64,000 nucleotides of DNA from Atherix ibis (lineage: Eukaryota > Arthropoda > Insecta > Diptera > Athericidae): contig CATQJD010000111.1 in the NCBI GenBank assembly GCA_958298945.1, forward strand, positions 62,001 to 126,000. The letters are read 5' to 3'. Positions 1 to 14,037 of this stretch are shown one piece after another. The notes under the pieces were generated by a model. That model was given only the letters and a program-made list of their open reading frames with translations, was not told where the DNA came from and made no database searches. Each line of letters opens with the position of its first letter. Position 1 is the first letter of the stretch. A program made the position numbers and the translations under genes.

Positions 1-3000
1 TATGTTTAAGAGGAATATGAAGTAGTATGTTTAAGGGAATATGAAGTAGTATGTTTAAGAGGAATATGAAGAAGTTTGTTTAAGAGGAATATGAAGTAGT
101 ATGTTTAAGAGGAATATGAAGTAGTATGTTTAAGAGGAATATGAAGTACTATGTTTAAGAGGAATATGAAGTAGTATGCTTAAGAGGAATATGAAGTAGT
201 ATATTTAAGAGGAATATGAAGTAGTATATTTAAGAGGAATATGAAGTAGTATGTTTAAGAGGAATATGAAGTAGTATGTTTAAGAGGAATATGCAGCAGT
301 ATAATTAAGAGGAATATAAAGTTATATATTTAAGAGGAATATGAAGTAATATGTTTAAGAGGAATATGAAGTAGTATATTTAAGAGGAATATGCAGTAGT
401 ATATTTAAGAGGAATATGAAGTAGTATGTTTAAGAGGAATATGAAGTAGTATGTTTAAGAGGAATATGAAGTAGTATGTTTAAGAGGAATATGAAGTAGT
501 ATATTTAAGAGGAATATGAAGTAGTATGTTTAAGAGAAATATGAAGTAGTATATTTAAGAGGAATATGAAGTAGCACGTTTAAGAGGAATATGAAGTAGT
601 ATGTTTAAGAAGAATATGAAGTAGTATGTTTAAGAGTAATATGAAGTAGTATGTTTAAGAGGAATATGAAGTAGTATGTTTAAGAGGAATATGCAGTAGT
701 ATGTTTAAGAGGAATATGAAGTACTATGTTTAAGAGGAATATGAAGTAGTATGGTTAAGAGGAATATGAAGTAGTATATTTAAGAGGAATATGAAGTGGT
801 ATATATAAGAGGAACATGAAGTAGTATGTTTAAGAGGAATATGAAGTAGTATGTTTAAGAGGAATATGAAGTAGTATGTTTAAGAAGAATATAAAGTAGT
901 ATGTTTAAGAGGAATATGAAGTAGTATGTTTAAGAAGAATATGAAGTAGTATTTTTAAGAAGAATATGAAGTAGTATATTTAAGAGGAATATGAAGTAGT
1001 ATGTTTAAGAGGAACATGAAGTATTATGTTTAAGAGGAATATGAAGTAGTATGTGTAAGGGGAATATGAAGTAGTATGTTTAAGAGGAATATGAAGTAGT
1101 ATATATAAGAGGAACATGAAGTAGCATGTTTAAGAGGAATATGAAGTAATATGTTTAAGAGGAATATGAAGTACTATGTTTAAGAGGAATATGAAGTAGT
1201 ATGGTTAGGAGGAATATGAAGTTGTATATTTAAGAGGAATATGAAATAGTATATTTAAGAGGAGTATGAAGTGGTATGTTTAAGAGGAATATGAAGTAGT
1301 ATGTTTAAGGGGAATATGCAGTAGTATATTTAAGAGGAATATGAAGTAGTACATTTAAGAGGAATATAAAGTAGTATGTTTCAGAGGAATATGAAGTAGT
1401 ATATTTAAGAGTAATATGAAGTAGTATATTTAAGAGGAATATGAAGTAGTATGTTTAAGAGGAATATGAAGTAGTATGTTTAAGAGGAATATGAAGTAGT
1501 ATGTTTAAGAGGAATATTAAGTAGTATGTTTAAGAGGAATATGAAGTAGTATATTTAAGAGGAATATGAAGTAGTATGTTAAAGAGAAATATGAAGTAGT
1601 ATGTTTAAGAGGAATATGAAGTAGTATGTTTAAGAGGAATATGAAGTAGTATGTTTAAGAGGAATATGAAGTAATATGTTTAAGAGGAATATGAAGTAGC
1701 ATGTTTAAGAGGAATATGAAGTAGTATATTTAAAAGGAATATGATGTAGTATGCTTAAGAGGAATATGAAGTAGTATGCTTAAGAGGCTTATGAAGTAGT
1801 ATATTTAAGAGGAATATGAAGTAGTATATTTAAGAGGAATATGAAGTTGTATGTTTAAGAGGAATATGAAGTAGTATGTTAAAGAGGAATATGCAGTAGT
1901 ACATTTAAGAGGAATATGATGTAGTATATTTAAGATGAATATGAAGTAGTATGTTTAAGAAGAATATGAAGTAGTATGTTTAAGAGGAATATGAAGTAGT
2001 ATGTTTACGAGGAATATGAAGTAGTATGTTTAAGAGGAATATGAAGTAATATGTTTAAGAGGAAAATGAAGTAGTCAGTTTAAGAGGAATGTGAAGTAGT
2101 ATATTTAAGAGGAATATGAAGTAGTATATTCAAGAGGAATATGAAGTAGTATGTTTAAGAGGAATATGAAGTAGTATATTTAAGAGGAATATGAAGTAGT
2201 ATGTTTAAGAAGAATATGAAGTAGTATGTTTAAGAGTAATATGAAGTAGTATGTTTAAGAGGAATATGAAGTAGTGTGTTTAAGAGGAATATGAAGTAGT
2301 ATATTTAAGAGGAATATGAAGTAGTATGTTAAAGAGATATCTGAAGTAGTATATTTAAGAGGAATATGAAGTAGTATGTTTAAGAGGAATATGAAGTAGT
2401 ATGTTTAAGAGGAAAATGAAGTAGTATGTTTAAGAGGAATATGAAGTAGTATGTTTAAGAAGAATATGAAGTAGTATGTTTTAGAGTAATATGAAGTGGT
2501 ATGCTTAAAATGAATATGAAGTAGTATGTTTAAAATGAATATGAAGTAGTATATTTAAGAGCAATATGAAGTAGTTTGTTTAAGAGGAATATGAGGTAGT
2601 ATGTTTAAGAGGAATATGAAGTAATATTTTTAAGAGGAATATGAAGTAGTATGTTAAAGAGGAATATGGAGAAGTATGGTTAAGAGGAATATGAAGTAGT
2701 ATGTTTAAGAGGAATATGAAGTAGTATGCTAAAGAGGAATATGAAGTAGTATATTTAAGAGGAATATGAAGTAGTATATTTAAGAGGAATATGAAGTAAT
2801 ATATTTAAGAGGAATATGAAGTAGTATGCTTAAAAGGAATATGAAGTAGTATACTTAAGAGGAATATGAAGTACTATGCTTAAGATGAATATGAAGTAGT
2901 ATGTTTAAGAGCAATATGAAGTAGTACCTTTAAGAGGAATATGAAGTAGTATGTTTAAGAGGAATATGAAATAGTATGTTTAAGAGGAATATGAAGTAGT

Positions 3001-3430
3001 ATATTTAAGAGAAATATGAAGTAGTATATTTAAGAGGAATATGAAGTAGTATGTTTAATAAGAATTTGAAGTAGTATGTTTAAGAGGAATATGAAGTAGT
3101 ATGTTTAAGGGGAATATGAAGTAGTATGTTTAAGAGAAATACGAAGTAGTATGTTTAAGAGGAATATGAAGTAGCATATTTAAGAGGAATATGAAGTTGT
3201 ATGTTTAAGAGGAATATGAAGTAGTATGTTTAAGAGTAATATGAAGTAGTATGTTTAAGAGGAATATGGAGTAGTATGTTTAAGAGGAATATGAAGTAGT
3301 ATGTTTAAGAGGAATATGAAGTAGTATGTTTAAGAGGAATAAGAAGTAGTATACTAAAGAGGAATATGAAGTAGTATATTTAAGAGGAATATGAAATAGT
3401 ATGTTTAAGAGGAATATGAAGTAGTATATT

Positions 3431-6400
3431 TAAGAGGATATGAAGTATTATGCTTAAGAGGAATATGAAGTAGTATGTTTAAGAGGAATATGAAGTAGTA
3501 TGTTGAAGAGGAATATGAAGTACTATGTTTAAGAGGAATATGAAGTAGAATGTTTAAGAGGAATATGAAGTATTTTATTTAAGAGGAATATGAAGTAGTA
3601 TATTTAAGAGGAATATGAAGTAGTATGTTTAAGAGGAATATAAAGTAGTATGTTTAAGAGGAATATGCAGTAGTATATTTAAGAGGAATATGAAGTAGTA
3701 TATTTAAGAGGAATATGAAGTAGTATGCTTAAGAGGAATATGAAATAGTATATTTAAGAGGAATATGAAGTAGTATATTTAAGAGGAATATGAAGTTGTA
3801 TGTTTAAGAGGAATATGAAGTAGTACGTTTAAGAGGAATATGAAGTAGTATGTTTAAGAGGAATATGCAGCAGTATATTTAAGAGGAATATGAAGTAGTA
3901 TATTTAAGAGGAATATGAAGTAGTATGCTTAAGAGGAATATGAAGTAGTATAATTAAGAGGAATATGAAGTAGTATGTTTAAGAGGAATAAGAAGAAGTA
4001 TGTTTAAGAGGAATATGAAGTAGTATGTTTAAGAGGAATATGAAGTAGTATGTTTAAGAGGAATATGAAGTGGTATATTTAAGAGGAATATGAAGTAGAA
4101 TATTTAAGAGGAATATGAAGTAGCATGTTTAAGAGGAATATGAAGTAGTATGTGTAAGGGGAATATGAAGTAGTAAGTTTAAGAAGAATATAAAGTAGTA
4201 TGTTTAAGAGGAATATGAAGTAGTATGTTTAAGAGGAATATGAAGAAGTATGTTTAAGAGGAATATGAAGTAGTATGTTTAAGAGGAATATGAAGTAGTA
4301 TGTTTAAGTGGAATATGAAGTGGTATATTTAAGAGGAATATGAAGTAGAATATTTAAGAGGAATATGAAGTAGTATGTTTAAGAGGAATATGAAGTAGTA
4401 TGTGTAAGGGGAATATGAAGTAGTATATTTAAGAGGAATATGAAGTAGTATATTTAAGAGGAACATGAAGTAGTATGTTTAAGAGGAATATGAAGTAGTA
4501 TGTTTAAGAGGAATATGAAGTAGTATGTTTAAGAAGAATATAAAGTAGTATGTTTAAGAGGAATATGAAGTAGTATGTTTAAGAGGAATATGAAGTAGTA
4601 TGTTTAAGAGGAATATGAAGAAGTATGTTTAAGAGGAATATGAAGTAGTATGTTTAAGAGGAATATGAAGTAGTATGTTTAAGAGGAATATGAAGTGGTA
4701 TATTTAAGAGGAATATGAAGTAGAATATTTAAGAGGAATATGAAGTAGTATATATAAGAGGAACATGAAGTAGTAGGTTTAAGACGAATATGAAGTAGTA
4801 TGTTTAAGAGGAATATGAAGTAGTATGTTTAAGAAGAATATCAAGTAGTATGTTTAAGAGGAATATGAAGTTGTATGTTTAAGAGGAATATGAAGTAGTA
4901 TTTTTAAGAAGAATATGAAGTAGTATATTTAAGAGGAATATGAAGTAGTATGTTTAAGAGGAATATGAAGTAGTATATTTAAGAGGAATATGAAGTAGTA
5001 TGTGTAAGGGGAATATGAAGTAGTATGTTTAAGAGGAATATGAAGTAGTATATATAAGAGGAACATGAAGTAGTATGTTTAAGAGGAATATGAAGTAGTA
5101 TGTTTAAGAGGAATATGAAGTACTATGTTTAAGAGGAATATGAAGTAGTATGCTTAAGAGGAATATGAAGTTGTATATTTAAGAGGAATATGAAGTAGTA
5201 TATTTAAGAGGAATATGAAGTAGTATGTTTAAGAGGAATATGAAGTAGTATGTTTAAGAGGAATATGCAGCAGTATATTTAAGAGGAATATGAAGTAGTA
5301 TATTTAAGAGGAAGATAAAGTAGTATGTTTAAGAGGAATTTGAAGTAGAATGTTTAAGAGTAATATGAAGTAGTATATTTAAGAGAAATATGAAGTAGTA
5401 TGTTTAAGAGGAATATGAAGTAGTATGTTTAAGACGAATATGAAGTAGTATGTTTAAGAGGAATATTAAGTAGTATGTTTAAGAGGAATATGAAGTAGTA
5501 TATTTAAAAGGAATATGAAGTAGTATATTAAAGAGAAATATGAAGTAGTATGTTTAAGAGGAATATGAAGTAGTATGTTTAAGAGGAATATGAAGTAGTA
5601 TGTTTAAGAGGAATATGAAGTAGTATGTTTAAGAGGAATATGCAGTAGCATGTTTAAGAGGAATATGAAGTAGTATGTTTAAGAGGAATATGAAGTAGTA
5701 TGTTTAAGAGGAATATGAAGTAGCATGTTTAAGAGGAATATGAAGTAGTATATTTAAAAGGAATATGATGTAGTATGCTTAAGAGGAATATGAAGTAGTA
5801 TGCTTAAGAGGAATATGAAGTAGTATATTTAAGAGGAATATGATGTAGTATGTTTAAGAAGAATATGAAGTAGTGTGTTTAAGAGTAATATGAAGTAGTA
5901 TGTTTAAGAGGAATATGAAGTAGTGTGTTTAAGAGGAATATGAAGTAGTATATTTAAGAGGAATATGAAGTAGTATGTTTAAGACGTATCTGAAGTAGTA
6001 TATTTAAGAGGAATATGAAGTAGTATGTTTAAGAGTAATATGAAGTAATATGTTTAAGAGGAAAATGAAGTAGTATGTTTAAGAGGAATATGAAGTAGTA
6101 TGTTTAAGAAGAATATGAAGTAGTATGTTTTAGAGTAATATGAAGTGGTATGCTTAAAATGAATATGAAGTAGTATGTTTAAAATGAATATGAAGTAGTA
6201 TATTTAAGAGCAATATGAAGTAGTATGTTTAAGAGGGATATGAAGTAGTATGTTTAAGAGGAATATGAAGTAGCATGTTTAAGAGGAATATGAAGTAGTA
6301 TGTTTAAGAGGAATATGAAGTAGTATGTTTAAGAGGAATATGAAGTAGCATGTTTAAGAGGAATATGAAGTAGTATATTTAAAAGGAATATGATGTAGTA

Positions 6401-7904
6401 TGCTTAAGAGGAATATGAAGTAGTATGCTTAAGAGGAATATGAAGTAGTATATTTAAGAGGAATATGAAGTATTATGTTTAAGAAGAATATGAAGTAGAA
6501 TGTTTAAGAGTAATATGAAGTAGTATGTTTAAGAGGAATATGAAGTAGTGTGTTTAAGAGGAATATGAAGTAGTATATTTAAGAGGAATATGAAGTAGTA
6601 TGTTTAAGATGTATCTGAAGTAGTATATTTAAGAGGAATATAAAGTAGTATGTTTAAGAGTAATATGAAGTAGTATGTTTAAGAGGAAAATGAAGTAGTA
6701 TGTTTAAGAGGAATATGAAGTAGTATGTTTAAGAAGAATATGAAGTAGTATGTTTTAGAGTAATATGAAGTGGTATGCTTAAAATGAATATGAAGTAGTA
6801 TGTTTAAAATGAATATGAAGTAGTATATTTAAGAGGAATATGAAGTAGTATATTTAAGAGGAATATGAAGTAATATATTTAAGAGGAATATGAAGTAGTA
6901 TGCTTAAGAGGAATATGAAGTTGTATACTTAAGAGGAATATGAAGTAGTATGCTTAAGAGGAATATGAAGTAGTATGTTTAAGAGGAATATGAAATAGTA
7001 TGTTTAAGAGGAATATGAAGTAGTATATTTAAGAGGAATATGAAGTAGTATATTTAAGAGAAATATGAAGTAGTATGTTTAATAAGAATTTGAAGTAGTA
7101 TGTTTAAGAGGAATATGAAGTAGTATGTTTAAGAGGAATATGAAGTAGTACGTTTAAGAGAAATACGAAGTAGTATGTTTAAGAGGAATATGAAGTAGCA
7201 TGTTTAAGAGGAATATGAAGTTGTATGTTTAAGAGTAATATGAAGTAGTATGTTTAAGAGTAATATGAAGTAGTATGTTTAAGAGGAATACGAAGTAGTA
7301 TGTTTAAGAGGAATATGAAGTAGCATGTTTAAGAGGAATATGAAGTTGTATGTTTAAGAGGAATATGAAGTAGTATGTTTAAGAGTAATATGAAGTAGTA
7401 TGTTTAATAAGAATTTGAAGTAGTATGTTTAAGAGGAATATGAAGTAGTATGTTTAAGAGGAATATGAAGTAGTACGTTTAAGAGAAATACGAAGTAGTA
7501 TGTTTAAGAGGAATATGAAGTAGCATGTTTAAGAGGAATATGAAGTTGTATGTTTAAGAGGAATATGAAGTAGTATGTTTAAGAGGAATATGAAGTAGTA
7601 CGTTTAAGAGAAATACGAAGTAGTATGTTTAAGAGGAATATGAAGTAGCATGTTTAAGAGGAATATGAAGTTGTATGTTTAAGAGGAATATGAAGTAGTA
7701 TGTTTAAGAGTAATATGAAGTAGTATGTTTAAGAGGAATATGAAGTAGTATGTTTAAGAGGAACATGAAGTAGTATGTTTAAGAGGATTATGAAGTAGTA
7801 TGTTTAAGAGGAATAAGAAGTAGTATACTAAAGAGGAATATGAAGTAGTATATTTAAGAGGAATATGAAATAGTATGTTTAAGAGGAATATGAAGTAGTA
7901 TATT
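3431..7904 (+). repeat. Older long-range repeat in array A (4474-bp spacing)
   Basis: The 24-bp marker monomer at 3431 and its neighbours (GTTGAAGAGG monomer, GTACTATG monomer, GTATTTTATTTAAG monomer in that order) recur at 7905, a spacing of 4474 bp (179 monomers minus one base). Downstream the two regions stay alignable but differ by point changes and whole-monomer gains or losses; for example, a GCAGCAG monomer block near 3865 is missing from the counterpart near 8340. A second marker (TTTTAGAGTAATATGAAGTG) occurs near 2480, 6130 and 6755, the last two 625 bp (25 monomers) apart. This looks like an older, more decayed relative of the 2274-bp unit that follows. Exact ends are uncertain. Confidence 0.6.
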
Positions 7905-9889
7905 TAAGAGGATATGAAGTATTATGCTTAAGAGGAATATGAAGTAGTATGTTTAAGAGGAATATGAAGTAGTATGTTGAAGAGGAATATGAAGTACTAT
8001 GTTTAAGAGGAATATGAAGTAGTATGTTTAAGAGGAATATGAAGTATTTTATTTAAGAGGAATATGAAGTAGTATATTTAAGAGGAATATGAAGTAGTGT
8101 GTTTAAGAGGAATATGAAGTAGTATGTTTAAGAGGAATATGCAGTAGTATATTTAAGAGGAATATGAAGTAGTATATTTAAGAGGAATATGAAGTAGTAT
8201 GCTTAAGAGGAATATGAAATAGTATATTTAAGAGGAATATGAAGTAGTATATTTAAGAGGAATATGAAGTTGTATGTTTAAGAGGAATATGAAGTAGTAC
8301 GTTTAAGAGGAATATGAAGTAGTATGTTTAAGAGGAATATGAAGTAGTATAATTAAAAGGAATATGAAGTAGTATGTTTAAGAGGAATATGAAGAAGTAT
8401 GTTTAAGAGGAATATGAAGTAGTATGTTTAAGAGGAATATGAAGTAGTATGTTTAAGAGGAATATGAAGTGGAATATTTAAGAGGAATATGAAGTAGAAT
8501 ATTTAAGAGGAATATGAAGTAGTATGTTTAAGAGGAATATGAAGTAGTATGTGTAAGGGGAATATGAAGTGGTATGTTTAAGAAGAATATAAAGTAGTAT
8601 GTTTAAGAGGAATATGAAGTAGTATGTTTAAGAGAAATATGAAGTAGTATTTTTAAGAAGAATATGAAGTAGTATATTTAAAAGGAATATGAAGTAGTAT
8701 GTTCAAGAGGAATATGAAGTAGTATGTTTAAGAGGAATATTAAGTAGTATGTGTAAGGGGAATATGAAGTAGTATGTTTAAGAGGAATATGAAGTAGTAT
8801 AATTAAGAGGAATATGAAGTAGTATGTTTAAGAGGAATATGAAGAAGTATGTTTAAGAGGAATATGAAGTAGTATGCTTAAGAGGAATATGAAGTAGTAT
8901 GTTTAAGAGGAATATGAAGTGGTATATTTAAGAGGAATATGAAGTAGAATATTTAAGAGGAATATGAAGTAGTATGTTTAAGAGGAATATGAAGTAGTAT
9001 GTGTAAGGGGAATATGAAGTAGTATATTTAAGAGGAATATAAAGTAGTATATTTAAGAGGAACATGAAGTAGTATGTTTAAGAGGAATATGAAGTAGTAT
9101 GTTTAAGAGGAATATGAAGTAGTATGTTTAAGAAGAATATAATGTAGTATGTTTAAGAGGAATATGAAGTAGTATGTTTAAGAGGAATATGAAGTAGTAT
9201 GTTTAAGAGGAATATGAAGAAGTATGTTTAAGAGGAATATGAAGTAGTATGTTTAAGAGGAATATGAAGTAGTATGTTTAAGAGGAATATGAAGTGGTTT
9301 ATTTAAGAGGAATATGAAGTAGAATATTTAAGAGGAATATGAAGTAGTATATATAAGAGGAACATGAAGTAGTATGTTTAAGAGGAATATGAAGTAGTAT
9401 GTTTAAGAGGAATATGAAGTAGTATGTTTAAGAAGAATATAAAGTAGTATGTTTAAGAGGAATATGAAGTAGTATGTTTAAGAGGAATATGAAGTAGTAT
9501 TTTTAAGAAGAATATGAAGTAGTATATTTAAGAGGAATATGAAGTAGTATGTTTAAGAGGAATATGAAGTAGTATGTTTAAGAGGAATATGAAGTAGTAT
9601 GTGTAAGGGGAATATGAAGTAGTATGTTTAAGAGGAATATGAAGTAGTATATATAAGAGGAACATGAAGTAGTATGTTTAAGAGGAATATGAAGTAGTAT
9701 GTTTAAGAGGAATATGAAGTACTATGTTTAAGAGGAATATGAAGTAGTATGCTTAAGAGGAATATGAAGTTGTATATTTAAGAGGAATATAAAGTAGTAT
9801 GTTTAAGAGGAATTTGAAGTAGAATGTTTAAGAGTAATATGAAGTAGTATATTTAAGAGAAATATGAAGTAGTATATTTAAGAGGAATA
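7616..9889 (+). repeat. 2274-bp higher-order repeat, copy 1 of 4
   Basis: The unit is defined here from the TACGAAGTAG variant at 7616 to the same variant at 9890. It is 91 monomers, one of them 24 bp (near 7905), hence 2275 minus 1. It carries a fixed order of variants: GTAGCATG, GTTGTATG, GGATTATG, ATACTAAAG, the 24-mer, GTTGAAG, GTATTTTATT, GTAGTACG, ATAATTAAAAGG, then several GTGTAAGGGG monomers. The start is a choice of phase within a tandem series. Confidence 0.85.
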
Positions 9890-11763
9890 CGAAGTAGTAT
9901 GTTTAAGAGGAATATGAAGTAGCATGTTTAAGAGGAATATGAAGTTGTATGTTTAAGAGGAATATGAAGTAGTATGTTTAAGAGTAATATGAAGTAGTAT
10001 GTTTAAGAGGAATATGAAGTAGTATGTTTAAGAGGAACATGAAGTAGTATGTTTAACAGGATTATGAAGTAGTATGTTTAAGAGGAATAAGAAGTAGTAT
10101 ACTAAAGAGGAATATGAAGTAGTATATTTAAGAGGAATATGAAATAGTATGTTTAAGAGGAATATGAAGTAGTATATTTAAGAGGATATGAAGTATTATG
10201 CTTAAGAGGAATATGAAGTAGTATGTTTAAGAGGAATATGAAGTAGTATGTTGAAGAGGAATATGAAGTACTATGTTTAAGAGGAATATGAAGTAGTATG
10301 TTTAAGAGGAATATGAAGTATTTTATTTAAGAGGAATATGAAGTAGTATATTTAAGAGGAATATGAAGTAGTATGTTTAAGAGGAATATGAAGTAGTATG
10401 TTTAAGAGGAATATGCAGTAGTATATTTAAGAGGAATATGAAGTAGTATATTTAAGAGGAATATGAAGTAGTATGCTTAAGAGGAATATGAAATAGTATA
10501 TTTAAGAGGAATATGAAGTAGTATATTTAAGAGGAATATGAAGTTGTATGTTTAAGAGGAATATGAAGTAGTACGTTTAAGAGGAATATGAAGTAGTATG
10601 TTTAAGAGGAATATGAAGTAGTATAATTAAAAGGAATATGAAGTAGTATGTTTAAGAGGAATATGAAGAAGTATGTTTAAGAGGAATATGAAGTAGTATG
10701 TTTAAGAGGAATATGAAGTAGTATGTTTAAGAGGAATATGAAGTGGAATATTTAAGAGGAATATGAAGTAGAATATTTAAGAGGAATATGAAGTAGTATG
10801 TTTAAGAGGAATATGAAGTAGTATGTGTAAGGGGAATATGAAGTGGTATGTTTAAGAAGAATATAAAGTAGTATGTTTAAGAGGAATATGAAGTAGTATG
10901 TTTAAGAGAAATATGAAGTAGTATTTTTAAGAAGAATATGAAGTAGTATATTTAAAAGGAATATGAAGTAGTATGTTCAAGAGGAATATGAAGTAGTATG
11001 TTTAAGAGGAATATTAAGTAGTATGTGTAAGGGGAATATGAAGTAGTATGTTTAAGAGGAATATGAAGTAGTATAATTAAGAGGAATATGAAGTAGTATG
11101 TTTAAGAGGAATATGAAGAAGTATGTTTAAGAGGAATATGAAGTAGTATGCTTAAGAGGAATATGAAGTAGTATGTTTAAGAGGAATATGAAGTGGTATA
11201 TTTAAGAGGAATATGAAGTAGAATATTTAAGAGGAATATGAAGTAGTATGTTTAAGAGGAATATGAAGTAGTATGTGTAAGGGGAATATGAAGTAGTATA
11301 TTTAAGAGGAATATGAAGTAGTATATTTAAGAGGAACATGAAGTAGTATGTTTAAGAGGAATATGAAGTAGTATGTTTAAGAGGAATATGAAGTAGTATG
11401 TTTAAGAAGAATATAATGTAGTATGTTTAAGAGGAATATGAAGTAGTATGTTTAAGAGGAATATGAAGTAGTATGTTTAAGAGGAATATGAAGAAGTATG
11501 TTTAAGAGGAATATGAAGTAGTATGTTTAAGAGGAATATGAAGTAGTATGTTTAAGAGGAATATGAAGTGGTTTATTTAAGAGGAATATGAAGTAGAATA
11601 TTTAAGAGGAATATGAAGTAGTATATATAAGAGGAACATGAAGTAGTATGTTTAAGAGGAATATGAAGTAGTATGTTTAAGAGGAATTTGAAGTAGAATG
11701 TTTAAGAGTAATATGAAGTAGTATATTTAAGAGAAATATGAAGTAGTATATTTAAGAGGAATA
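9890..11763 (+). repeat. 2274-bp higher-order repeat, copy 2 of 4, with 400-bp deletion
   Basis: The same order of variants as copy 1, but 1874 bp long: exactly 16 monomers shorter. The missing block lies near 11690. There the monomer after the ATATATAAGAGGAACATG marker runs straight into the GGAATTTGAAGTAGAATG marker, whereas in copy 1 these markers (about 9350 and 9811) are separated by the extra monomers. A whole-monomer deletion is what unequal exchange or slippage between neighbouring monomers produces. Confidence 0.85.
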
Positions 11764-14037
11764 CGAAGTAGTATGTTTAAGAGGAATATGAAGTAGCATG
11801 TTTAAGAGGAATATGAAGTTGTATGTTTAAGAGGAATATGAAGTAGTATGTTTAAGAGTAATATGAAGTAGTATGTTTAAGAGGAATATGAAGTAGTATG
11901 TTTAAGAGGAACATGAAGTAGTAATGTTAAGAAGATTATGAAGTAGTATGTTTAAGAGGAATAAGAAGTAGTATACTAAAGAGGAATATGAAGTAGTATA
12001 TTTAAGAGGAATATGAAATAGTATGTTTAAGAGGAATATGAAGTAGTATATTTAAGAGGATATGAAGTATTATGCTTAAGAGGAATATGAAGTAGTATGT
12101 TTAAGAGGAATATGAAGTAGTATGTTGAAGAGGAATATGAAGTACTATGTTTAAGAGGAATATGAAGTAGTATGTTTAAGAGGAATATGAAGTATTTTAT
12201 TTAAGAGGAATATGAAGTAGTATATTTAAGAGGAATATGAAGTAGTATGTTTAAGAGGAATATGAAGTAGTATGTTTAAGAGGAATATGCAGTAGTATAT
12301 TTAAGAGGAATATGAAGTAGTATATTTAAGAGGAATATGAAGTAGTATGCTTAAGAGGAATATGAAATAGTATATTTAAGAGGAATATGAAGTAGTATAT
12401 TTAAGAGGAATATGAAGTTGTATGTTTAAGAGGAATATGAAGTAGTACGTTTAAGAGGAATATGAAGTAGTATGTTTAAGAGGAATATGAAGTAGTATAA
12501 TTAAAAGGAATATGAAGTAGTATGTTTAAGAGGAATATGAAGAAGTATGTTTAAGAGGAATATGAAGTAGTATGTTTAAGAGGAATATGAAGTAGTATGT
12601 TTAAGAGGAATATGAAGTGGAATATTTAAGAGGAATATGAAGTAGAATATTTAAGAGGAATATGAAGTAGTATGTTTAAGAGGAATATGAAGTAGTATGT
12701 GTAAGGGGAATATGAAGTGGTATGTTTAAGAAGAATATAAAGTAGTATGTTTAAGAGGAATATGAAGTAGTATGTTTAAGAGAAATATGAAGTAGTATTT
12801 TTAAGAAGAATATGAAGTAGTATATTTAAAAGGAATATGAAGTAGTATGTTCAAGAGGAATATGAAGTAGTATGTTTAAGAGGAATATTAAGTAGTATGT
12901 GTAAGGGGAATATGAAGTAGTATGTTTAAGAGGAATATGAAGTAGTATAATTAAGAGGAATATGAAGTAGTATGTTTAAGAGGAATATGAAGAAGTATGT
13001 TTAAGAGGAATATGAAGTAGTATGCTTAAGAGGAATATGAAGTAGTATGTTTAAGAGGAATATGAAGTGGTATATTTAAGAGGAATATGAAGTAGAATAT
13101 TTAAGAGGAATATGAAGTAGTATGTTTAAGAGGAATATGAAGTAGTATGTGTAAGGGGAATATGAAGTAGTATATTTAAGAGGAATATGAAGTAGTATAT
13201 TTAAGAGGAACATGAAGTAGTATGTTTAAGAGGAATATGAAGTAGTATGTTTAAGAGGAATATGAAGTAGTATGTTTAAGAAGAATATAATGTAGTATGT
13301 TTAAGAGGAATATGAAGTAGTATGTTTAAGAGGAATATGAAGTAGTATGTTTAAGAGGAATATGAAGAAGTATGTTTAAGAGGAATATGAAGTAGTATGT
13401 TTAAGAGGAATATGAAGTAGTATGTTTAAGAGGAATATGAAGTGGTTTATTTAAGAGGAATATGAAGTAGAATATTTAAGAGGAATATGAAGTAGTATAT
13501 ATAAGAGGAACATGAAGTAGTATGTTTAAGAGGAATATGAAGTAGTATGTTTAAGAGGAATATGAAGTAGTATGTTTAAGAAGAATATAAAGTAGTATGT
13601 TTAAGAGGAATATGAAGTAGTATGTTTAAGAGGAATATGAAGTAGTATTTTTAAGAAGAATATGAAGTAGTATATTTAAGAGGAACATGAAGTAGTATGT
13701 TTAAGAGGAATATGAAGTAGTATGTTTAAGAGGAATATGAAGTAGTATGTGTAAGGGGAATATGAAGTAGTATGTTTAAGAGGAATATGAAGTAGTATAT
13801 ATAAGAGGAACATGAAGTAGTATGTTTAAGAGGAATATGAAGTAGTATGTTTAAGAGGAATATGAAGTACTATGTTTAAGAGGAACATGAAGTAGTATGC
13901 TTAAGAGGAATATGAAGTTGTATATTTAAGAGGAATATAAAGTAGTATGTTTAAGAGGAATTTGAAGTAGAATGTTTAAGAGTAATATGAAGTAGTATAT
14001 TTAAGAGAAATATGAAGTAGTATATTTAAGAGGAATA
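11764..14037 (+). repeat. 2274-bp higher-order repeat, copy 3 of 4
   Basis: Full-length copy: the TACGAAGTAG marker is at 11764 and again at 14038, and the 24-mer markers at 12053 and 14327 give the same spacing of 2274. A private variant is seen near 11925 (GTAATGTTAAGAAGATTATG where the other copies have a GTTTAA..GATTATG form). It retains the 16 monomers missing from copy 2. Confidence 0.85.
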